Part shown: positions 56,147-64,000 of the stretch, one piece after another | How the letters are laid out: each line of letters starts with the position of its first letter | How positions within the stretch are numbered: the first letter of the stretch is position 1 | From: Desulfatibacillum sp. | GTDB taxonomy: Bacteria; Desulfobacterota; Desulfobacteria; Desulfobacterales; SpSt-501 | Length of the DNA: 64,000 bases | Assembly (NCBI GenBank): GCA_020725555.1 | Contig: DYEU01000021.1 | Span: forward strand, 1-64,000 | Direction of reading: 5' to 3' | Notes under the pieces: generated by a model | Databases searched by the model: none | What the model was told of the DNA's origin: nothing | What the model saw: only the letters and a program-made list of their open reading frames with translations | Made by a program: the position numbers and the translations under genes

Positions 56147-57178
56147 TTACCGCCCGTTGGAGAGCCGGCGGCCGCAGCCGCGGTAGGTGTCGTGGTCGAT
56201 CCGCACCTCGACCGCGGTTTCGAAGCGCTCCCCGCTCATGGCGTCGCGGCACTCGGCCGGCTCGAGGGTCACCACAATCCGGTGCGCTCCCAAGGCGGCC
56301 GCGTAGCGGAGCGACCCTTCCCTGGGGCCGGGCTCAAGGCGGCCGTTGGGGAAGCTGTAGTAGAGATTGCCGTAGTCGGCGACCAGGTCGATCGCCGCGA
56401 AGGGGGTTCCCTCGCGGATCTCGAGGTACCAGCCGGGCTCGTTGCCGACGGCGCGGAAGTCGACCCCGTTCAGCCGCGCATCCTCCCAGACGGCGCGCCG
56501 GGGGTTGTGCCGGCAGGTCATGGGGGGGCTTCCGGAAAATTCAACCTGCGCCTCGTCGCCTTTTTGCCAAAACACGTTTTCGCCGTCGGTGTATTTCGCC
56601 CCTGAGGCGGCCGGGGCCGGGAGAAGGAAGAGCTCCCCGTCCTCGAACCGCAGCCGCACCCCCTCCCCCTCGTGCCGCAGGCTGAAGGGGCGCTCCGGGC
56701 AGTCGAAGAAGAGGGTGACCGGCGGGGCGAGCCGGTGGGAAGCGAGCGCCGGTGCAAGCCGGATGTCGGCCGTTTCCCCGTGCCCGTGGGTGAGGACGGG
56801 GACGGGCCGCCGCGTCGCCCAGAGGGTCACGCCCGCCGCGTCCGTGACCCGCGCGCGCAGGGCGTAGTGGCGGGCCGGGTCGATCCCGGCCGGGTCGTAG
56901 GGCAAAACGAAGCCGAGCGGCACCTCGCGGCCCGCGGCGGGAAAGCTCGTCTCCCGCAGGACCACCGCCGCGGCGGCCTTGCCGCGCTGCTCGACGAGGG
57001 CGACGGTGACGACCGCATCCGGCGGCAGCGCGATCCGCTGGGGGTAGGTGAGGGTGCCGCGGAGCGTGGGCCGGGCTTGGCCCCCCTCCGGGGGCGGGCT
57101 CGTCATCCGACAGGCGTTCGCGGAGGCGGCGAAAACGACGAGGGCGACCCAACACAGGGCGCACGGTTTCCCCTTCAT
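56147..57178 (-). CDS. Three-domain lipoprotein: YbaY-like, MliC-like and COG3650-like
   Basis: A 343-residue protein with a short signal ending SANAC, a lipobox-like site. Residues about 38-145 resemble the YbaY-type lipoprotein domain (LRGTLTYPQRIALPPDAVVTVAL); 155-215 resemble MliC, the membrane-bound lysozyme inhibitor (FFDCPERPFSLRHEGEGVRLRF, YTDGENVFWQKGDEAQVEF); 225-335 resemble the COG3650 domain (FRAVGNEPGWYLEIREG). Together these suggest an envelope protein protecting against lysozyme. The domain assignments are by motif. Start ATG 57178. Confidence 0.75.
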   Translation of the reverse strand: MKGKPCALCWVALVVFAASANACRMTSPPPEGGQARPTLRGTLTYPQRIALPPDAVVTVALVEQRGKAAAAVVLRETSFPAAGREVPLGFVLPYDPAGIDPARHYALRARVTDAAGVTLWATRRPVPVLTHGHGETADIRLAPALASHRLAPPVTLFFDCPERPFSLRHEGEGVRLRFEDGELFLLPAPAASGAKYTDGENVFWQKGDEAQVEFSGSPPMTCRHNPRRAVWEDARLNGVDFRAVGNEPGWYLEIREGTPFAAIDLVADYGNLYYSFPNGRLEPGPREGSLRYAAALGAHRIVVTLEPAECRDAMSGERFETAVEVRIDHDTYRGCGRRLSNGR

Positions 57179-57272
57179 GGCGCTTTCCCTCCCGCTTGGC
57201 GGAGCCGTGGTTCGTTCTTATCCTCCCGGCGTCGAAAAGAAAAGCCTCTGCGCTAGCGGAAGGGGCCCCCTC

Positions 57273-58517
57273 ATGGACGTTCTGGATCGCTGCACCGCCG
57301 ATCTCGCCTTCACCCTGCGCTGGCGAAAGGACGGTGTGCTGCACACCGAGTGCCTCTTCGCCGCCCGCGTCAACTTCTGGCGCGATCTTCTGCCGCCGGG
57401 CGTCCGCGAGGGGCTCGCGGCGGGGCCCGGGACGAGGGGGGTGCGCCTTTCCTTCGCACCCGGAGCGCTTCTCCCCCCGCGGGCGGCGTCGCAGATCCTC
57501 CGCGTCCCGGTCGGGGACTTCCGCGGCACCCTCGCCGACGGCCAGGCGATCGTCCCCCGCCGCGGCCGTTTCTACCCCCGCGGGTTTCTCCGCGGCCTGC
57601 CCGGGGTCTTTCCGCAGAACCTGATTCCCTTCCGCTGCCTCGAGGCGGGCGACGAGGGGCTCGTCGCCGACCTGAACCCCCCGCTCGCCGGGATCGCCCT
57701 CGAGCTCGAGGCGGTCGTCGAGACCCTCGCCGAGAAGGCAGGCGAGCGCGGCGGGAGCGCCGTCGACTGGACCGAGAGGCTGCTCGAGGGGCCGGGCATG
57801 CAGGCGCGGGCCGGCGGGGCGCCGACCGATTTCTTCACCGCCGAGGCCTTTTCGCGGCCGGACGAGAACGACGACGCGCTCTTCTACCGCCGGCCGCGCC
57901 TGGTCGACCACCTCGACGCCTTCGCCCTCGCGGAGGTCTCGCGGCTCTACGGCCGGCTGCTTGCGCCGGGCGGACGGGTGCTCGATCTCATGGGCAGCTG
58001 GAGCTCGCATCTCCCGGAAGGGTTCCCCCTGGCCGGGCTGACCGTGCTCGGCTTGAACGCCCAGGAGCTCGCGGCCAACCCGCGCGCCGATCGACGGGTC
58101 CTCCACGACCTGAACGCCGACCCGCGCCTGCCCTTCGAGGCGGCCGCTTTCGACGCCGTCATCTCGACCGCCTCGTTCGAGTACCTCGTGCGGCCGCGCG
58201 AGGTCTTCGCCGAGGTCGCCCGCGTGCTGCGTCCGGGCGGGCTCTTCGTCCAGGTCTTTTCCAACCGCTGGTTTCCGCCCAAGGCCGTGCGCCTCTGGAG
58301 CGAGCTCCACGAGTTTGAGCGGATGGGGCTTGTCCTTGAAGTTTTCCGCGATTCGGGGGAGTATGAAGGGCTTGAGACCTTTTCCCTGCGCGGCCGGCCC
58401 CGGCCCGCGGAGGATCGCTACGCGGGGACGATCCCGCACGCCGATCCGCTCTACGCCGTCTGGGGAAGGAAAAAGGCCCCCGGGGCCGCCGCCCGCGAGG
58501 AAGGAATTCGCCAGTGA
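57273..58517 (+). CDS. FKBP-domain and class I methyltransferase fusion protein
   Basis: A 414-residue protein. Residues about 1-155 contain an FKBP/SlyD-like peptidyl-prolyl isomerase region: DLNPPLAGIALELEAVVETL matches the conserved D-x-N-H-P-L-A-G segment of SlyD. Residues about 215-400 form a SAM-dependent methyltransferase (GGRVLDLMGSW motif I, FDAVISTASFEYL motif IV). Substrate unknown. Start ATG 57273; it overlaps the ABC ATPase gene by four bases, so it may be cotranscribed with the exporter. Confidence 0.8.
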   Translation: MDVLDRCTADLAFTLRWRKDGVLHTECLFAARVNFWRDLLPPGVREGLAAGPGTRGVRLSFAPGALLPPRAASQILRVPVGDFRGTLADGQAIVPRRGRFYPRGFLRGLPGVFPQNLIPFRCLEAGDEGLVADLNPPLAGIALELEAVVETLAEKAGERGGSAVDWTERLLEGPGMQARAGGAPTDFFTAEAFSRPDENDDALFYRRPRLVDHLDAFALAEVSRLYGRLLAPGGRVLDLMGSWSSHLPEGFPLAGLTVLGLNAQELAANPRADRRVLHDLNADPRLPFEAAAFDAVISTASFEYLVRPREVFAEVARVLRPGGLFVQVFSNRWFPPKAVRLWSELHEFERMGLVLEVFRDSGEYEGLETFSLRGRPRPAEDRYAGTIPHADPLYAVWGRKKAPGAAAREEGIRQ

Positions 58518-59224
58518 GCTTCGCCGAGCCTTGCCCCGGGGCGATCGTCTGCGCCCGGAACCTGACCCGCCTCTTCCGCCTGGGGGCGGGGACCGTGACC
58601 GGCCTCGACGGCGTCGACCTCGACATCGACCCCGGCGCCTTCGTCGTCCTCAAGGGACCCAGCGGCTCGGGGAAGAGCACGCTCCTTTCGCTTCTCGCCG
58701 GGCTCGACACCGCCAGTTCGGGCGAGCTCACGGTCGCCGGCGAGCGGCTCACCGGCCGCAGGCCGGCCGACCTCACGCGTTTCCGCCGCGAGGTCGTCGG
58801 CATGGTCTTTCAGTCCTTCAACTTGCTCCCGACCCTGAACGTGCTCGAGAACGTCTGCCTGCCCGCGCTCCTCGCCGGCCGCGACGAGGGGGCCGCCCGG
58901 CGCAAGGCCGAGGAGCTCCTCGAGCGCCTGGGCCTCGCCGGCCGCGCACGCCACCCCGCCGACCGCCTCTCCGGGGGCGAGATGCAGCGCGTGGCCATCG
59001 CCCGCGCGGTCATCAACGGCCCGGCCCTGGTGCTCGCCGACGAGCCGACCGGGAACCTGGACAGCAAAAACGGGGAGGCCGTGATCGAGCTCCTCGCGCG
59101 GCTGAACCGCGAGGACGGGGTGACCGTCCTGCTCGCCACGCACAGCGATCTCGCCGACGGGGTCGCCTCCCGCACGCTGCGCATCCGCGACGGCCGGCTC
59201 ATCGCCCCCCCATGCGGCGCATGA
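58514..59224 (+). CDS. ABC transporter ATP-binding protein, LolD/MacB type
   Basis: A 236-residue ATPase. Walker A GPSGSGKSTLL, signature LSGGEMQRVAIARA and Walker B LVLADEPTGNLD are intact; the sequence is of the LolD/MacB/FtsE type. It powers the adjacent FtsX-like permease. GTG start at 58514. The 3' end overlaps the permease gene. Confidence 0.93.
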   Translation: MSFAEPCPGAIVCARNLTRLFRLGAGTVTGLDGVDLDIDPGAFVVLKGPSGSGKSTLLSLLAGLDTASSGELTVAGERLTGRRPADLTRFRREVVGMVFQSFNLLPTLNVLENVCLPALLAGRDEGAARRKAEELLERLGLAGRARHPADRLSGGEMQRVAIARAVINGPALVLADEPTGNLDSKNGEAVIELLARLNREDGVTVLLATHSDLADGVASRTLRIRDGRLIAPPCGA

Positions 59225-61800
59225 TCTCCTTCCTGAGGCTCTTCATCGCCTTCAGCCTGCGTCATGCGGCGCGCCACCGCGGCCGCACGATCGCGGTCGT
59301 CTGCGGCATCGCCCTGGGGGCGGCGGTCTTCACGAGTGTGCGGCTCGCCGTGCACGCCTCGATCGCCTCCTTCACCCGCAGCATGGATTTCTTCGCCGGA
59401 AACGCCGACCGCGTGCTCGTGCAGCCCGGCGGGGTTCTTCCCGAGGAGACGCTTGCCCGCTTCTACACCCACCCCGCGGTGCGCGACTACACGGTGCTTT
59501 CGACCACCTACGCGCGCAAGGCCGATGCGGCGGCGCCCCCCTTCCTGTTGATCGGGATCGACCCCCTGCTCGACCGCACGTTTCGCGAGTGGCGGCTGCG
59601 CGGCCGAGAGGCGGAGGCGGTCGAAGGCTGGCTCGATCTCCTGCGCGAGCCGTACACCGTGCTGCTCAGCCTTCCCCTCGCCCGCGAACTGGGGCTGGCG
59701 CCGGGGGCGAGGCTTGCGCTCGAGCACACGCGGCGGACGGCCGATTTCCGCGTCGCCGGGCTGCTCGAGCCCTCCGGGCTCGCCCTCGTCGAGGGGGGCC
59801 GCGTGGGGATCGTCGACATCGCCACCTTCCAGGAGCTGACCGGCCTTTACGGCAAGATCGACCGCATCGACCTGAAGTTCCGCCGCGGGGTCTCCGCGGC
59901 CGAGATCGAGGAACTCGCGCGGAGCCTCCCGCAGGACCTCGCGCTTCACCCCCCGTCCGCGGCGCGCGAAAGCGGGGTGACGATGATCCGCGCCTACCAG
60001 CTCAACCTCTCGGTGCTGAGCTTCGCCTCGCTCTTCGTCGGCATGTTCCTCGTCTACAGCCTGGTCGCCCTGAACGTCGCCGCCCGCAGAAAGGAGCTCG
60101 CGATCCTGCGCGCCCTCGGCGCCGCCCCGCGGACCCTCTTCGCGCTCTTCCTCTCCGAGGGGGTGCTGCTCGGGACGCTCGGCTGGCTCGCGGCGATCCC
60201 GCTCGGCGCCGTTCTCGTGCGCCATCTCCTCGAGGCCGTCAGCCGCACGATCTCCACCCTCTTCGTCCGCGTGCGGGTGGAGGACCTGGAGCTGAGCGCG
60301 GCCGAGATCGCCGTGAGCTTCGCCGTGACCGTCGTCACCTCGCTTCTCGCGGCCTGGCAGCCGGCCGGCGAGGCGATGCGCGTCCCCCCCCGCGAGGCCA
60401 TGGACATGGTCGCCCCCGAGGAGCGGCGGAGGAGAAGCGCCCGGTTCGCCGCCCTCCTCGCCCTCGGCTGCCTTGCGGCCTGCGGGGCCCTGCTTCCCCT
60501 CCCGCCCGCGGGCGGGGTCCCGCTTGCGGGCTATCTCGCCGTTCTCCTGCTCTTTCTCGGCTTTGCGCTCCTTTCGCCCTTTCTGCTCGAGCACCTCGCC
60601 TCCGGCCTGGACGGGCTTCTCGCACGGCTTGCCGGCCCGCCGGCGCGGCTCGCCGGCCGGGCGGTGCGGCAGGGGGCGGTGCGCACGGCCGTTTCGGTCG
60701 GGGCCCTGATCACGGCCGTCGCCCTCTTCACCGCGCTCGTCATCATGGTGCACAGCTTCCGCCGCACGGTGGAGACCTGGGTGCGGCAGACCGTGAGCGG
60801 GGAGCTCTTCGTGACCGCGAAACTGGGGCAGGTGAACCGCTTCCGGTTCCCCATCCCCGAAGACATCGTGGAGGGCCTTCGGCGGCTCGACGCCGCCTTC
60901 GACCTCGTGGAGAGCCGGCGCTGGTTCCTCGAGCGGGGCCACTTCCCCTACGAGTTCGAGGCGATGGGCATGGAGACCTTCTTCCGCCACGGTGATTTCC
61001 TCTGGCTCCAGGGGGACCCCGCGGCGATCCGCCCGCGGGCCGCCCGCGGCGAGGGGGTGCTCGTCTCCGAGGTCTTCGCCGCCCGAACCGGACTCCGGCC
61101 CGGGGACCGCTTCGAGGCCCGCATCGAGGGCTCCCTCGTCGATCTCCCCATCCTCGGGGTCGTGCGCGACTACCGCACCGACGGCGGCATCGTCTTTTAT
61201 TCCCACGCGCATTTCCGGGAACGCTTCCACGACCCGCGCTGGAGCGGGGTGCGCTTCTTTTTCCGCGAGCCGCCCGCGGACCCCGAGGCCGAGCTTTCCC
61301 GCCTGCGCCGGGCGATCCTCGAGCGCTGGGGCGACCGTCTCGACCTCGTCGGCGGCCGCGAGCTGCGCGAGGCCGTGCTGCGGATCTTCGACGAAACCTT
61401 CGCCGTCACGACGGTGCTGCTTTTGATCGCCCTCGCCGTCGCCGCCCTCGGGATCGCCACCACGCTCACCGTCCTCGTCCTCGAGCGCTCGCGGCAGCTG
61501 AACACGATCCTCGCCGTCGGCGGAAGCCCGCGCCAGATCCGGTCGATGATCTTCTGGGAGGCGGCCTTTCTCGTGGTCACGGGCGAGGGGGCGGGGCTCG
61601 CCTGCGGCGTTCTCCTCTCGGGCATGCTGATCGAGGTGATCAACCGCCAGTCCTTCGGCTGGACCTTCCTGTACACCGTGGACTGGCCGAGCCTCGGGCT
61701 TTCGCTGCCCCTGATCTTCGGCGCGGCCCTCGGGGCCGCCCTGCCCGCCGTGCGGGCCGCTTTCCGGCAGCCGCCGGCGGCGCTCCTCAGGCAGCGGTGA
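59212..61800 (+). CDS. FtsX-like ABC permease with two FtsX domains
   Basis: An 862-residue permease. A first membrane segment (about 18-40) is followed by an extracytoplasmic domain, three segments near 265-400 (LNLSVLSFASLFVGMFLVYSLVAL...), then a second half with further segments and a final FtsX domain (TVLLLIALAVAALGIATTLTVL). This is the duplicated FtsX architecture of the LolC/MacB-like large permeases. ATG 59212 and ATG 59221 are both in frame; 59221 overlaps the ATPase stop as ATGA. Confidence 0.9.
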   Translation: MRRMISFLRLFIAFSLRHAARHRGRTIAVVCGIALGAAVFTSVRLAVHASIASFTRSMDFFAGNADRVLVQPGGVLPEETLARFYTHPAVRDYTVLSTTYARKADAAAPPFLLIGIDPLLDRTFREWRLRGREAEAVEGWLDLLREPYTVLLSLPLARELGLAPGARLALEHTRRTADFRVAGLLEPSGLALVEGGRVGIVDIATFQELTGLYGKIDRIDLKFRRGVSAAEIEELARSLPQDLALHPPSAARESGVTMIRAYQLNLSVLSFASLFVGMFLVYSLVALNVAARRKELAILRALGAAPRTLFALFLSEGVLLGTLGWLAAIPLGAVLVRHLLEAVSRTISTLFVRVRVEDLELSAAEIAVSFAVTVVTSLLAAWQPAGEAMRVPPREAMDMVAPEERRRRSARFAALLALGCLAACGALLPLPPAGGVPLAGYLAVLLLFLGFALLSPFLLEHLASGLDGLLARLAGPPARLAGRAVRQGAVRTAVSVGALITAVALFTALVIMVHSFRRTVETWVRQTVSGELFVTAKLGQVNRFRFPIPEDIVEGLRRLDAAFDLVESRRWFLERGHFPYEFEAMGMETFFRHGDFLWLQGDPAAIRPRAARGEGVLVSEVFAARTGLRPGDRFEARIEGSLVDLPILGVVRDYRTDGGIVFYSHAHFRERFHDPRWSGVRFFFREPPADPEAELSRLRRAILERWGDRLDLVGGRELREAVLRIFDETFAVTTVLLLIALAVAALGIATTLTVLVLERSRQLNTILAVGGSPRQIRSMIFWEAAFLVVTGEGAGLACGVLLSGMLIEVINRQSFGWTFLYTVDWPSLGLSLPLIFGAALGAALPAVRAAFRQPPAALLRQR

Positions 61801-61811
61801 GGGGAGGCGGC

Positions 61812-62990
61812 GTGCGCATCCGAGGCAAGACGCGGAAGGGGGGGCGGTCGCTCGGGCGGCGGATCCGGATCGGCCTTGCGGGCGGGGTCGGCGCGCTTCT
61901 GCTCTTCTCCGCGGCCGCGGCCGCCGATCCCGCCCGGCAGGGTTTCCTCGCGGTGACCGGTCCCTGCGGCTTCGAGTTCCCCCGGGACCACGCCCCGCAC
62001 CCGGGCTTCCGCACCGAGTGGTGGTATTACACCGGGAACCTCAAGACCGAGGCCGGCCGGCGCTTCGGCTACCAGCTCACGTTCTTCCGCTACCAGCTCA
62101 CGCCCTTCGGGGGGTCCGCCGCGTGGCCGGAGCCGCCCTCGGCCTGGCGCACGCGCCAGATTTACTCGGCGCACGCCGCCCTCTCCGACCTCTCCGCGCG
62201 GCGCCACCTCCAGGCCGAGCGCCTCGGCAGAAACGCCCTCGGCATCGCGGGCTGGCTCCAGTACGGCCAGGACATCACGCTCTACCACCGCGGCTGGAGC
62301 ATCGTGATTTTCCCCGACCGGCACACGCTTGCCGCCGCCGACGAGGAGTTCGCCTTCGCCCTCGAGCTCAAGCCCCTCAAGCTCCCCGTCTTCCACGGCC
62401 GCGAGGGGTACAGCCTGAAGGGCTCGACCCCCGAGCGGGCGAGCTGCTACTACTCCTTCAGCCGGCTGGAAACGAAGGGCACGGTGAGCTTGGGCGGCAA
62501 GCACCTCGCCGTCCGGGGCCAGAGCTGGATGGACCACGAGTACGCCTCCGCCCCGCTCGAGGCCGGGACGGTGGGCTGGGACTGGTTCAGCCTCCAGCTC
62601 TCCGACCACAGCGAAATCATGCTCTACCTGCTGCGCCGCGAGGATGGCGGCCTCTCGCCCGCCTCGAGCGGCTCCTACATCGACTCCCAGGGGATGAAGC
62701 GCCACCTCGAGTCCGGCTACTTCACGGTCGAGGCCCTCGACTCCTGGAAGAGCCCGCGAACGGGTGCTCTCTACCCGGCGAGCTGGCGGATCCGCATCCC
62801 CTTGCTCGGCGTCGACCTGGTCGTCAAATCCAACCTCGCCGACCAGGAGATGCGCACGGCCTCGACCACGGGGGTCGTCTACTGGGAGGGGAGCGTTTCC
62901 GCCCGCGGCACCAAGGGGGACGCCCCGGTCGAGGGGGCGGGCTACGTGGAACTCACGGGCTATGCCGGGGGGATGCCGGTCTTGAAATGA
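61812..62990 (+). CDS. AttH/CrtC-family lipocalin-like exported protein
   Basis: A 392-residue protein of the carotenoid-1,2-hydratase/AttH family. After a signal peptide (to about residue 38) come the conserved HPGFRTEWWYYTGNL, FGYQLTFFR, and RGQSWMDHEYASAPL, and VGWDWFSLQL, which define this double-lipocalin family. In several bacteria it lies next to an FtsX permease and ATPase, as here, suggesting cargo or a periplasmic partner. GTG at 61812 is chosen because GGGGAGG lies five bases upstream; 61797 is an alternative. Confidence 0.88.
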   Translation: MRIRGKTRKGGRSLGRRIRIGLAGGVGALLLFSAAAAADPARQGFLAVTGPCGFEFPRDHAPHPGFRTEWWYYTGNLKTEAGRRFGYQLTFFRYQLTPFGGSAAWPEPPSAWRTRQIYSAHAALSDLSARRHLQAERLGRNALGIAGWLQYGQDITLYHRGWSIVIFPDRHTLAAADEEFAFALELKPLKLPVFHGREGYSLKGSTPERASCYYSFSRLETKGTVSLGGKHLAVRGQSWMDHEYASAPLEAGTVGWDWFSLQLSDHSEIMLYLLRREDGGLSPASSGSYIDSQGMKRHLESGYFTVEALDSWKSPRTGALYPASWRIRIPLLGVDLVVKSNLADQEMRTASTTGVVYWEGSVSARGTKGDAPVEGAGYVELTGYAGGMPVLK

Positions 62991-63907
62991 GCCTTCAGGC
63001 ACCCATTCTCGAGGTCGACGGCCTGCGCAAGGTCTTCCGCGGACGCACCGCGGTGGACGGGGTTTCCTTCCGCGTCGCCGCGGGCGAGTGCTTCGGGCTG
63101 CTCGGCCCGAACGGGGCGGGCAAGACGACCACGATCCGCATGCTCTACGGCTTCTCCCCGCCCACCGCCGGCACGGTGCGCCTCTTCGGCATGGACCTCG
63201 GCCGCGACTGGCGCCGCATCCGGGCGCGCATCGGGGTCTGCCAGCAGGACAACACCCTCGACCCCGACCTGAGCGTCGAGGAGAACCTCCTTGTCTTCGC
63301 CGGCTACTTCGCGATCGGCCGCCGCGAGGCGGCCGCCCGCGCCGCGGAGCTGCTCGAGTTCTTCGCTCTCACCCCGCGCGCCCGCTCGCGCGTGATGGAC
63401 CTCTCCGGGGGCATGATCCGGCGGCTGATCCTCGCCCGGGCCCTGGTCAACCGGCCGGACCTGCTGATCCTCGACGAGCCGACGACGGGGCTGGACCCCC
63501 AGTCGCGGCACCAGGTGTGGGACCGGCTCGAGAAACTCAAGGCGAGCGGCCTTTCCGCCATCCTCACCACCCACTACATGGAGGAGGCCGCGCGCCTCTG
63601 CGACCGGCTGGTGATCGTCGATCGCGGCCGGATCCTCGTCGAGGGACGGCCGGGGGAGCTCATCCGCAAGCACGTCGGCCGCCAGGTGGTGGAGATCGGC
63701 GGCCCGGACGGCGCCCTGCGGGAGTACCTCAAGGAGCAGGGCCTCCCCCACGACGACCTGGGGGAGCGCATCCTGCTTTACACCGCAGGCGACGACGGCC
63801 GGGTCGCGGCGGTGCGCGAGCACTTCTGCCTGCGGCGCTGCACCTTCCGGGACGCGACCCTCGAGGACGTCTTTCTGCGCCTCACCGGCCGCGAGCTCCG
63901 GGAGTGA
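62987..63907 (+). CDS. nodI: ABC transporter ATP-binding protein, NodI/DrrA type
   Basis: A 306-residue ATPase. Walker A GPNGAGKTTTIRML, signature MDLSGGMIRRLILARAL and Walker B LLILDEPTTGLDP are intact, and the C-terminal extension of the NodI/DrrA family is present. It overlaps the lipocalin gene by four bases and precedes a NodJ-like permease, so the two probably form an ABC-2 exporter. Confidence 0.93.
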   Translation: MSLQAPILEVDGLRKVFRGRTAVDGVSFRVAAGECFGLLGPNGAGKTTTIRMLYGFSPPTAGTVRLFGMDLGRDWRRIRARIGVCQQDNTLDPDLSVEENLLVFAGYFAIGRREAAARAAELLEFFALTPRARSRVMDLSGGMIRRLILARALVNRPDLLILDEPTTGLDPQSRHQVWDRLEKLKASGLSAILTTHYMEEAARLCDRLVIVDRGRILVEGRPGELIRKHVGRQVVEIGGPDGALREYLKEQGLPHDDLGERILLYTAGDDGRVAAVREHFCLRRCTFRDATLEDVFLRLTGRELRE

Positions 63908-63940
63908 GGGCGGCCGCGGCGGACGAAAGGAAAACGGCCC

Positions 63941-64000
63941 GTGATCCGATGGGATGCCATCTCCTGGCGCTTCCTGCGCGTCTGGCGGCGCAATTTCGTC
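63941..64000 (+). CDS. nodJ: NodJ-like ABC-2 permease, N-terminal fragment
   Basis: A GTG at 63941 after GAAAGGA opens a frame reading VIRWDAISWRFLRVWRRNFV to the end of the window. This is the typical N terminus of NodJ-type ABC-2 permeases (SWRFLRVWRRN). Truncated only by the window edge. It follows nodI by 33 bases. Confidence 0.75.
   Translation, partial: MIRWDAISWRFLRVWRRNFV

Overview
The window is 64 kb of GC-rich bacterial DNA with short intergenic gaps and many ATGA-type overlaps. It opens with the end of an rRNA operon (23S 3' end, 5S, intrinsic terminator). Gene content points to an anaerobic member of the Desulfobacterota (former Deltaproteobacteria). The indicators are a tungsten-type aldehyde ferredoxin oxidoreductase, NuoE/NuoF-like (HydC/HydB) subunits with their accessory genes, a siroheme-decarboxylase-type AsnC/Lrp protein, a PPi-dependent phosphofructokinase, sigma-54 regulation, HD-GYP and PilZ proteins, and a PEP-CTERM protein. 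The genus cannot be settled from the sequence alone.

Layout. 1-5.3 kb: rRNA end, histidine kinase plus NtrC-type regulator, an IHF-like gene, an S1/P1-type zinc hydrolase and tRNA-Thr(CGU). 5.3-20 kb: a long plus-strand housekeeping run: mfd, a SurA_N-like lipoprotein, surA, rodZ, recO, a GHMP kinase, glyQ, glyS, a small conserved protein, a nucleoside phosphorylase, ligA and acylphosphatase. 20-25.3 kb, minus strand: HU, ftsY, smc. 25.7-30 kb: PPi-phosphofructokinase, a small membrane protein and a PAS/HD-GYP protein. 30-37 kb: a MoaD/ThiS-like gene with tungsten AOR, serC divergent from hisD, a SAM methyltransferase and pepA.

37-51 kb is the most distinctive part. A ten-gene minus-strand operon (44.3 to 37.1 kb) combines two DRTGG-domain proteins, two GHKL ATPases, an H-cluster-like [FeFe]-hydrogenase homologue without the catalytic cysteine and lysine, a PHP phosphoesterase, a NuoE-like [2Fe-2S] protein, MtnA, a siroheme-decarboxylase-like protein and a B12-type radical SAM protein. 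Beside it lie two amidohydrolases of the MTA/SAH/5'-deoxyadenosine deaminase family with a purine nucleoside phosphorylase. Divergent from these is hydC-DRTGG-hydB, with no catalytic hydA. I infer a redox or H2 sensing and electron-transfer locus joined to a salvage route for methylthioadenosine or 5'-deoxyadenosine.

51-64 kb is accessory: ClpS, a zinc-ribbon PilZ protein, Tag, a ferritin-like protein, and a tandem pair of unusual proteins that each carry two identical C-x12-C-x5-C-x2-C modules followed by a glycine-cleavage-H-like domain lacking the lipoyl lysine. Then come an orphan PEP-CTERM protein, a three-domain lipoprotein, an FKBP-methyltransferase fusion, and an exporter set (LolD-like ATPase, FtsX-like permease, AttH/CrtC lipocalin, NodI and the start of NodJ). 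About a dozen sigma-70-like promoters of the TTGACA/TATAAG type with 16-18 bp spacers are visible, most of them upstream of transcription units.
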